DNA from: JACVRW01 sp963820315 | Lineage (GTDB): Bacteria; Actinomycetota; Thermoleophilia; Solirubrobacterales; Thermoleophilaceae | Assembly: GCA_963820315.1 (NCBI GenBank) | Contig: CAWFZK010000033.1 | Location: 52,808-116,807, forward strand | Direction of reading: 5' to 3' | DNA: 64,000 nucleotides | Notes under the pieces: model-generated | Seen by the model: only the letters and a program-made list of their open reading frames with translations | Database searches by the model: none | Told to the model about the DNA's origin: nothing | Position numbers and translations under genes: made by a program | In this document: piece by piece, positions 58,151-64,000 of the stretch | How the letters are laid out: each line of letters starts with the position of its first letter | Position numbering within the stretch: position 1 is the stretch's first letter

Positions 58151-58606
58151 TCAGGCGGCGAGCGCGAACTCGGTCTCAGGACCCTCGGCCGCGCGCGCGA
58201 TCCGGCCGGTCGCGCCTTCGAGCGCGCCCGCTGAGAGCAGCGCCTTGGTCGCATTCGCGAGGAGACGGCCCCTGATGCCGCCGCCGCCGCGCAGCGAGAC
58301 GGAGGCATTCAGCTCGGCGCCGCTGCTCACCTGAGCGAGCTCGTAGTGGACGTCCAGCCCGATCGGGCCGTCGGCGCTCAGCCGCAGCCCGGCCTCGTCG
58401 GCGGCGTGGACCTCGACGTCGAACTCGACGGGCACTCCGGCCAGGCGGCCGGTCACGCGCGTGCGTGTGCCGGCGGAGAGCCGGCGCCAGTCAGCGACGT
58501 CGAAATCGACCGGAGCCCAGTCCTGAATGCGCTCCGGGTGCGTGAGCACCTCGAGCAGCTGCTCGGGCGTCGCGTGTGAGGTTGTTGAAGCAGTCCAGTT
58601 GCTCAT
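58151..58606 (-). CDS. SRPBCC-family protein, tandem copy 1
   Basis: A 151-residue START/Bet v1-like protein: SNWTASTTSHATPEQLLEVLTHPERIQDWAPVDFDV, GTRTRVTGRLAGVPVEFDVEVHAADEAGLRLSADGPIGLDVHYEL, ATKALLSAGALEGATGRIARA. It is about 60% identical by eye to the next gene (58663-59094), so the pair arose by tandem duplication. Such proteins bind or shield hydrophobic ligands. No catalytic residues can be pointed to. The C-terminus is convergent with lysR, 8 bp away. Confidence 0.82.
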   Translation of the reverse strand: MSNWTASTTSHATPEQLLEVLTHPERIQDWAPVDFDVADWRRLSAGTRTRVTGRLAGVPVEFDVEVHAADEAGLRLSADGPIGLDVHYELAQVSSGAELNASVSLRGGGGIRGRLLANATKALLSAGALEGATGRIARAAEGPETEFALAA

Positions 58607-58662
58607 TGCTGATCACGGCTCCACATACAACCGCCCGGACCGGCGCTTGTGTGAGCGAGTGA

Positions 58663-59094
58663 TCACACTTCGGCCGCGCGGGCGATCCGCCCGGCCGTGC
58701 TGTCCAGGACGCCGGCCGAGAGCAGGGCCTTGGTGGCGTTGGCCACGATCCGGCCGGTCAGGCCGCGCCCGTTGCGCACCGAGACCGACGCGTTCAGCTC
58801 CGCGCCGCCGCTCGCCGGGCACAGCTCGTAGCGCACGTCGATCCCGATCGGGCCGTCGGCGCTCAGCCGCAGGCCGTCCCGGCCGGCCTCGTGGACCTCC
58901 ACGTCGAACCCGACGGGAACGCCGGCCAGGCGGCCGGTCACGCGGGTGCGGGTTCCGGCGGCGAGCCGCCCGTCGCAGTCCTCGAGATCGAAGTCGATGG
59001 GTGACCAGCGCCGGATCTCATCCGGGTGCGTGAGCACGTCGAGGAGCTGCTCGGTTGTCGCGTTCGCGGTGGTCTGTGCGGTCCATTTGCCCAT
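58663..59094 (-). CDS. SRPBCC-family protein, tandem copy 2
   Basis: A 143-residue paralogue of the preceding protein: GKWTAQTTANATTEQLLDVLTHPDEIRRWSPIDFDLED, the shared TRTRVTGRLAGVPV and LRLSADGPIGIDVRYEL, and NATKALLSAGVLDSTAGRIARAAEV. The two are colinear and differ mainly in the ligand-cavity strands and in the eight extra C-terminal residues of copy 1. The 56-bp gap between copies probably holds the ribosome site of copy 1, so one transcript is likely. Start ATG 59094. Confidence 0.82.
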   Translation of the reverse strand: MGKWTAQTTANATTEQLLDVLTHPDEIRRWSPIDFDLEDCDGRLAAGTRTRVTGRLAGVPVGFDVEVHEAGRDGLRLSADGPIGIDVRYELCPASGGAELNASVSVRNGRGLTGRIVANATKALLSAGVLDSTAGRIARAAEV

Positions 59095-59258
59095 GCCGCA
59101 ACGCTCCCATCGCGGCTCGCTTCCGTCGTCAGCCCAGGCGGCGATCCGTGCTCCTGTCCAGGGATGAAATGCGGCGGGGCCGGATCCTCCTCGAGGATGA
59201 CTGCAGGTCGGCCGCGCGGAGGACGGCGCAGGGGCCGGGTCGCGGTTACCTTGGTCGG

Positions 59259-60413
59259 GTGAGCCTCCGCCGCATACATGCGCGCGTGCAGGCGCTCGAC
59301 CCGCTCATCGTCGACTTCCTGCTCGCCGCCGTGATCGCCGCAGCAACGATCGCGGAGACGCTCCTGCGCGAGCCGGACGGCAGCCGTGTCACCAACGTCA
59401 TCGGCGCGCTCGCCCTGATCTTCCCGCTGACCTGGCGGCGGCGTGACCCGGTGCTCGCCACCATCCTCTACCTCGCGGTCCTGCTCGCCGAGTACCCCTT
59501 CGACGGGTACCTCTTCCAGAGCGTCGAGGCGCCGTTCGTGGGGCTGTTGGTGATGATCTACTCGCTCGGTCGCCACGCCGACGGACGGCGCCTGTGGATC
59601 GGTCTCGGGATCTCGCTCGTCCTGGTGATCGCCCGCTTGCTGCTCGGCGCCGAGGAGGGGCCCGGCGAGGCCTTCTGGCTCGTCCTCGTCGTGCTCCCGC
59701 CGTTCCTCGCCGGCCGCGCGCTGCGCGGGCGCATGGCGCTGCAGGCCGAGCTGCGTGAGAAGGCGGCGCAGGCCGAGGCGGCGCGGCTGACGCACGCCGA
59801 GGTTGCAGCCGACGACGAGCGCGAGCGCATCGCCGCCAAGCTGCAGGTCGACGTGGCCGACGCGGTGAGTGCGATCGTCGTCCAGGCCAAGACCGTCACC
59901 GGCTCCCTCGAGGCTGGCCAGACGCGGCGCGCCGAGGAGTCGTTCGCGCAGATCGAGGCCACCGGACGCGAAGCGCTTGCCGAGATGCGCAGCCTGCTCG
60001 GCGTGCTGCGCCACGACGGCGAGGGCCCCGAGCTGGCGCCCCAGCCCGGGCTGGGACGGCTCGCAGCCCTCATCGAGCGCGTGCGCGAGCAGGGGATCGA
60101 GGTGGATCTCTCCGTGAGCGGTGACGAGCGGCCGCCGCTGCCGGGGGTCGATCTCACCGCCTACCGGGTGATCCAGGACGCGCTCGAGGCGGCCGTTGAG
60201 CAGGGCGCCTCGCGCGCCGAGGTCGAGCTTCACTACGGCGAGCGCGATCTCGATGTCGCCGTCCGCGACGATCGCAGCGGCGGCGCCTCGCACCGGCTCC
60301 CAGGGCTTCGCGACAGGGTGGGCCTCTACGGCGGCCACCTGCGCGCGGGCCGCCGCGACAACCGCGGCTTCGCGCTCGAGAGCAGGCTGCCGCTCAGCGA
60401 GGTGGGCGCGTGA
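59259..60413 (+). CDS. Histidine-kinase-like membrane protein lacking the phospho-accepting His
   Basis: A 384-residue protein. Residues 15-155 have about five membrane helices; 156-190 is a coiled segment; then a DHp-like and ATPase-like region. Where the downstream kinase has RELHDVLAHNLSVVVVQAG, this protein has AKLQVDVADAVSAIVVQAK: the phosphorylated His is Gln196 and the acidic neighbour is Val. The ATPase part keeps LPGVDLTAYRVIQDALEAAVEQG and LRDRVGLYGG, but DDGDG is RDDRSGG. Autophosphorylation is therefore unlikely. GTG 59259 begins the first helix; its TGA overlaps the next kinase start (GTGA). Probably a regulatory partner of that kinase. Confidence 0.82.
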   Translation: MSLRRIHARVQALDPLIVDFLLAAVIAAATIAETLLREPDGSRVTNVIGALALIFPLTWRRRDPVLATILYLAVLLAEYPFDGYLFQSVEAPFVGLLVMIYSLGRHADGRRLWIGLGISLVLVIARLLLGAEEGPGEAFWLVLVVLPPFLAGRALRGRMALQAELREKAAQAEAARLTHAEVAADDERERIAAKLQVDVADAVSAIVVQAKTVTGSLEAGQTRRAEESFAQIEATGREALAEMRSLLGVLRHDGEGPELAPQPGLGRLAALIERVREQGIEVDLSVSGDERPPLPGVDLTAYRVIQDALEAAVEQGASRAEVELHYGERDLDVAVRDDRSGGASHRLPGLRDRVGLYGGHLRAGRRDNRGFALESRLPLSEVGA

Positions 60414-61618
60414 GGGGCCGGCTCGAGAGCCTCACCGAGGGCGACTGGCGTGTGATCGACCGCCTCTTCGCCGCGACGCTGCTCGTGCTCGGTGTCATCG
60501 AGGCCGGGACCTCAGGCGAGCCCGCCGGCACCGCTGCCGGCGCCGCCGTGGTGACCGCGCTGATGGCGCTCCTGTTGCTCTGGCGGCGGACTCACCCGCT
60601 CGCCGTGCTTGCCGCCTTCGTCGCGCTCGCGGCGATCGGCGAAGGCTTCTTCATCGGCCCGCCCGACCTGCTGACACAGGTCCTGATGCTGCTCACCGTC
60701 AACTACTCGGTAGGCGCGCACGCGGACGGCCGCCGTGGGCTCGCCGGGCTCGGCATCGGCGTCGCCGGCGTGGCGTTTGTCGCCGCCCTGTACGACCCGA
60801 CCGACCTCGTCTTCCCGATCGTCTTCTTCGTGGTCACTCCCTGGCTCGTCGGCCGCCTGCTGCGCAACACGATGCTGACCGCCCGCGAGCTGGCCGAGCG
60901 GGCGGAGCTGGCCGAGCACGCGCGCGAGGACGAGGAGCGCCGCGCCGTCATGGCAGAGCGCAACCGCGTGGCGCGCGAGCTGCACGACGTGCTCGCGCAC
61001 AACCTGAGCGTCGTCGTCGTGCAGGCCGGGGCCGCGCGCCGGATCGTGGAGCGCGACCCCGAGCGCGCCGCCGAGGTCGCCGCGCTGATCGAGCTGACGG
61101 GCCGCGAGGCGCTCGCGGAGTTGCGGCACCTGTTCGGCCCCGTGCGGCGCAGCGACGCCTTGACCCCCAGCGAGCAGCCCGGTCTCGACGATCTCGAGCG
61201 CCTCGCCACGCGCGTCGGCCACGCCGGCCTCGAGGTCGACCTGCGGATCGAGGGCGAGCCGGTGCCGCTGCCGGCCGGCGTGGACCTCACGGCCTACCGC
61301 GTCGTCCAGGAGGCGCTCACAAACGCGCTCAAGCACGCCGGCGCCGAGGCCGCGACCGTGTCGCTCAGCTACGAGCCGAACGAGCTCGTGCTCTCGGTCG
61401 AGGACGACGGCGACGGGCTCGGCCCCGAGCGCCTCGGCACGCTCGGCGGCGGCCACGGCCTCGTTGGGATGGAGGAGCGGGTGGCGCTCTACGGCGGGCT
61501 GCTGCAGGCCGGCCCGCGCGAGGCGGGCGGCTTCGCCGTCCGCGCGCGACTGCCCACGCGCCCGCTCGTGCCGGGCGCGGAGCTGCGCAACGCCCCGAAG
61601 CGGACGGTCACGGCATGA
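60410..61618 (+). CDS. Two-component sensor histidine kinase, NarL/DesK type
   Basis: A 402-residue kinase. About five membrane helices occupy 20-150, followed by a coiled coil (TARELAERAELAEHAREDEERR). The HisKA_3 domain is RNRVARELHDVLAHNLSVVVVQAGAARR with His192, and the ATPase domain has VVQEALTNALKHAG (N box), VEDDGDGLG (G1) and GGHGLVGMEERVALYGG (G2). Short periplasmic loops suggest sensing within or near the membrane. Its GTG overlaps the preceding pseudokinase stop and its TGA overlaps the regulator ATG, so three genes are translationally coupled. Confidence 0.92.
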   Translation: MRGRLESLTEGDWRVIDRLFAATLLVLGVIEAGTSGEPAGTAAGAAVVTALMALLLLWRRTHPLAVLAAFVALAAIGEGFFIGPPDLLTQVLMLLTVNYSVGAHADGRRGLAGLGIGVAGVAFVAALYDPTDLVFPIVFFVVTPWLVGRLLRNTMLTARELAERAELAEHAREDEERRAVMAERNRVARELHDVLAHNLSVVVVQAGAARRIVERDPERAAEVAALIELTGREALAELRHLFGPVRRSDALTPSEQPGLDDLERLATRVGHAGLEVDLRIEGEPVPLPAGVDLTAYRVVQEALTNALKHAGAEAATVSLSYEPNELVLSVEDDGDGLGPERLGTLGGGHGLVGMEERVALYGGLLQAGPREAGGFAVRARLPTRPLVPGAELRNAPKRTVTA

Positions 61619-62283
61619 GCATCCGCGTCCTCCTGGTCGACGACCAGGCGCTGATCCGCGCCGGCTTCCGCATGATCCTCGACGCCGAGGAGGACATCGA
61701 GGTCGTGGGCGAATGCGCCGACGGCACGCAGGCGGTCGACAGCGCGCGCCGGCTCGAGCCGGACGTGATCCTGATGGACATCCGGATGCCGGAGATGGAC
61801 GGGATCGAGGCCACGCGCCGGATCGCGGCGGCGGCCGGCGACCATCCGCGGCGCGTGCTGATGCTGACGACGTTCGACCTCGACGAGTACGTCTACGACG
61901 CGCTGCGCGCCGGCGCGAGCGGCTTCCTGCTCAAGGATGTACCCGCCGAGCAGCTCGTCGACGGCATCAGGGTCGTCGCCAAGGGCGACGCGCTGCTGGC
62001 CCCGTCGGTCACGAAGCGGCTCATCCACGAGTTCGCGCGCTCGGCGCCCGCGACGCGCGAGCCGCCCGCCGGCGTGGAGGAGCTCACGCCGCGCGAGCTC
62101 GAGGTCTTCCGGCTGATCGCGCGCGGGATGTCGAACGCCGAGATCGCCGGCGAGCTGGTCGTCTCCGAGACGACCGTCAAGACACACGTTGCCCGTGTGC
62201 TCATGAAGCTGGGGGTGCGCGATCGCGTGCAGGCGGTGGTGCTCGCCTACGAGTCCGGGGTCGTCCTGCCGGGCGAGACCTGA
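61615..62283 (+). CDS. Response regulator, NarL/FixJ family
   Basis: A complete 222-residue regulator. The receiver domain has Asp9/Asp10, the phosphorylated Asp55 (ILMDIRMPEMDG), Thr85-86 and Lys107 (LLKDVPAEQL). The output LuxR-type HTH is ELTPRELEVFRLIARGMSNAEIAGELVVSETTVKTHVARVLMKLGVRDRVQAVVLAYE. It is the partner of the upstream kinase by coupling (ATGA overlap). Targets cannot be read; the DUF4234 gene 12 bp downstream is on the same strand and may be cotranscribed. Confidence 0.94.
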   Translation: MSIRVLLVDDQALIRAGFRMILDAEEDIEVVGECADGTQAVDSARRLEPDVILMDIRMPEMDGIEATRRIAAAAGDHPRRVLMLTTFDLDEYVYDALRAGASGFLLKDVPAEQLVDGIRVVAKGDALLAPSVTKRLIHEFARSAPATREPPAGVEELTPRELEVFRLIARGMSNAEIAGELVVSETTVKTHVARVLMKLGVRDRVQAVVLAYESGVVLPGET

Positions 62284-62295
62284 TAGGAAGCGCAC

Positions 62296-62745
62296 ATGGC
62301 CCAGATCGTCCAGATACCCAACGCGGCGTCGACCGCGAAGATTCGCAACCCGCTCGGGGTGCTCGCCCTCGGGCTGATCACCCTCGGCATTTACCACATC
62401 TTCTGGTGGTACTTCATCAACCGCGAGATGGCCGACTACGGGCGGGCGAACGGCGTCGATCTCGGCGACAACCCTGTCATCTCGGTCTTGGCGATCACGC
62501 TCGGTGTGCTTGTGATCATCCCGCCGTTCGTATCGCTGTGGCGGACGCTACGACGGGTCGAGAGGGCTCAGAACCACGCGCTTGGCTCGAACAACATCGC
62601 CGTGATTCTGCTCTTCATCCTGATCTTCATACCGCTCGTGAACCTGGTGGTCTTCCCGCTCATGCAGAGCAACCTCAATCAGGTCTGGGAAGCGGCGCCG
62701 TCAGGCGACGGCGTCCAGGCGGCCGGCGCGGACGCCGTCGCCTGA
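62296..62745 (+). CDS. DUF4234 membrane protein
   Basis: A 149-residue protein. AKIRNPLGVLALGLITLGIYHIFWWYFINREMADYGR is the DUF4234 signature (short loop G-I-Y-x-x-x-W-W/Y). Two or three further helices follow (PVISVLAITLGVLVIIPPFVSLWRTL; NIAVILLFILIFIPLVNLVVFPL), then QSNLNQVWE. Function is unknown in the family. It follows the response regulator by 12 bp. The last 45 bp overlap the convergent glycosyltransferase; the overlapping tail (GDGVQAAGADAVA) is low complexity on both strands. Confidence 0.85.
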   Translation: MAQIVQIPNAASTAKIRNPLGVLALGLITLGIYHIFWWYFINREMADYGRANGVDLGDNPVISVLAITLGVLVIIPPFVSLWRTLRRVERAQNHALGSNNIAVILLFILIFIPLVNLVVFPLMQSNLNQVWEAAPSGDGVQAAGADAVA

Positions 62746-63894
62746 GCCGAGCGTCTCGAGCAAGTCGACAGCCTCGTCGACCGGCGGCAGCGAGGCGATC
62801 TCGTCCGCCACCCGCTCGGACGCGGTGCGATAGCGCGGATCCTCGAGGAGCTCGCGCAGCGCGGCTCCGAGCCGGCCCAGACCGTCGGGCGACATGTCGA
62901 GCGCCAGGCCGGCGCCGAACTCGGCCACGCGCGCCGCGTTGATCGGCTGGTCGGCGAACACCGGCAGCAGCACCTGCGGCACGCCGCCGGCCAGCGCGGC
63001 CAGCGTCGTGCCGGCGCCGCCGTGGCCGATCATCGCGCTCGCGTGCGGCATCACGTCGGCCTGCGGAACCCACTGCTCGACGTGCACCGAGGGCGGCAGC
63101 TGACCCAGCTCGGCCGGGTCGGCCGCGCGCCCGATCGTCACGAGGAGCCGGATCGGAAGCCCCTCGAGAGCGTCGATCGCGGCCCGGTACATGTCGGGGT
63201 AGCCGTCCTGCGGCAGCACCGTGCCGAAGGAGAGGTACACGAGCGGGTCGTCCGAGCCGTTCCACCAGTCGGGCAGCGGCTCCGCCGCCTGAGACTCGGT
63301 GCGATAGCGGCGCACCGGCGTCAGCTCGGGCGCTCCCGGAAGGTCCATGAGGCTCGGCGACTGGGTCAGGCAGAGGCTCGCCCGGGCTCGAGCGGCGCAC
63401 GGATCGGGCGGCAGGCCGAGCTGTTCGCGGAGCTCGTCGAGCGCGGGCGCGGCCAGGGCGAGCAGCCAGTCCTCGTTTGCCGAGGACAGCGCAAAGCCGA
63501 CGCGCACCTGCGGGACTCCGCAGAGCTCGGCGGCGAGGCAGGAGGCGAACTCCGTCGACTCACGCAGGACGACGTCCGGCCGCCACGTCTTGACGAACAG
63601 GATCATGTCGCGCAGCGCCGCGGCGGCGTAGGTGCGGACGAACATGTCCTGGATCGCGGGCTCGGTCGCCTCGTCGTTCGACAGCGACCTCAGCCGCTCG
63701 TGTACGGCGTCGAGCTCAGACGGGACGGGCTCGGCCAGCGCCCAGAAGGCGAGCCCCTCGCTACGTGCGAGCGCTCCGGCGGAGCCGGACCCGGCCACGA
63801 GCACCTCGTGGCCCGCCCGCTCGAGTGCGTGGGCATAGGGGAGCATCGGCATCAGGTGGCCGGTGCCGCCCGTGGTTGCAAACAGAAAGCGCAT
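62701..63894 (-). CDS. Glycosyltransferase family 1 (MGT/UGT type)
   Basis: A 397-residue GT-B enzyme. The N-terminus MRFLFATTGGTGHLMPMLPYAHALERAGHEVLVAG and the donor-site C-terminus (LVYLSFGTVLPQDGYP, VEQWVPQADVMPHASAMIGHGGAGTTLAALAGGVPQVLLPVFADQPINAARVAEFGAG) match the UGT/macrolide-glycosyltransferase family. It usually transfers a sugar to small lipophilic acceptors. The GHGGAGT motif and the DQ before the end of the PSPG-like box are intact. The acceptor is unknown. Start ATG 63894. Confidence 0.9.
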   Translation of the reverse strand: MRFLFATTGGTGHLMPMLPYAHALERAGHEVLVAGSGSAGALARSEGLAFWALAEPVPSELDAVHERLRSLSNDEATEPAIQDMFVRTYAAAALRDMILFVKTWRPDVVLRESTEFASCLAAELCGVPQVRVGFALSSANEDWLLALAAPALDELREQLGLPPDPCAARARASLCLTQSPSLMDLPGAPELTPVRRYRTESQAAEPLPDWWNGSDDPLVYLSFGTVLPQDGYPDMYRAAIDALEGLPIRLLVTIGRAADPAELGQLPPSVHVEQWVPQADVMPHASAMIGHGGAGTTLAALAGGVPQVLLPVFADQPINAARVAEFGAGLALDMSPDGLGRLGAALRELLEDPRYRTASERVADEIASLPPVDEAVDLLETLGSGDGVRAGRLDAVA

Positions 63895-63945
63895 TGCGGA
63901 ACGAGACAGCCTGAAGCGCCGCGTTATTCCGGTGTGTGAGCGACG

Positions 63946-64000
63946 TCACGTGGGGAGCGAGTAGTCGACCCAGCGGTCGTCCATGCGCCCGCCGACACGG
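63946..64000 (-). CDS. C-terminal end of a gene continuing beyond the window
   Basis: The minus strand reads RVGGRMDDRWVDYSLPT and a TGA at 63946-63948. The frame is open to the window edge, and the stop lies 51 bp upstream of the glycosyltransferase start, so it is probably the preceding gene of the same operon. The fragment is too short to identify. Confidence 0.4.
   Translation of the reverse strand, partial: RVGGRMDDRWVDYSLPT

Overview
The window is about 70% G+C, uses GTG and TTG starts freely, and is packed with short-gap or overlapping (ATGA/GTGA) gene pairs. A LytR-CpsA-Psr protein, an LPXTG surface protein, a bifunctional phosphoglucose/phosphomannose isomerase and a lysyl-tRNA synthetase joined to an MprF-type domain point to an actinobacterium. 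The style resembles the Thermoleophilia (Solirubrobacter/Gaiella relatives), but that class assignment is inference. I saw no rRNA, tRNA, CRISPR array, insertion sequence or phage module.

Layout. 0-4.8 kb: a truncated unknown gene, a divergent AraC regulator/short-chain dehydrogenase pair, homoserine dehydrogenase, an SRPBCC protein and a membrane-anchored zinc metallopeptidase. 4.8-9.8 kb: one giant secreted delta-60-repeat/PKD protein. 10-14.4 kb: an amino-acid permease, a membrane protein with an extracytoplasmic PI-PLC-X-like domain, and a small integral membrane protein. 14.4-19.4 kb: a second permease and a LysRS-MprF fusion, both shattered by single-base insertions. 19.4-23.9 kb: zinc-ribbon protein, secreted hydrolase, VOC protein, anchored unknown protein, AidB-like acyl-CoA dehydrogenase. 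23.9-53.7 kb: a large surface-polysaccharide locus with glycosyltransferases of several families (two of them domain fusions), an O-antigen ligase, two flippases, polytopic membrane proteins of the glycosyltransferase type, an RfbH-type dideoxysugar dehydratase, an LCP ligase, UDP-sugar dehydrogenase, sugar nucleotidyltransferase and hexose-phosphate isomerase. Tag glycosylase and an M20 peptidase sit inside it. 53.7-56.7 kb: a MerR regulator translationally coupled to S-adenosylhomocysteine hydrolase, then a divergent hydrolase-like protein without the catalytic Lys/Asp. 56.8-64 kb: LysR regulator, tandem SRPBCC duplicates, a NarL-type two-component system with an extra histidine-less kinase, a DUF4234 protein and a GT1 glycosyltransferase.

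The frameshifts have a common direction. I reconstructed 21 frame breaks outside 14.4-19.4 kb by joining homologous or paralogous reading frames, and each is repaired by removing exactly one base. Inside 14.5-19.3 kb such +1 events occur every few tens of bases on both strands. This looks like insertion-biased read error in an unpolished assembly rather than gene decay, so I describe the broken genes as probably intact in the organism.

As a working picture, Ugd, the nucleotidyltransferase and the isomerase make activated sugars. RfbH would make a 3,6-dideoxyhexose precursor. The glycosyltransferases build lipid-linked repeats, the flippases export them, the O-antigen ligase-like protein polymerises or ligates them, and the LCP enzyme would attach the glycan to the wall.
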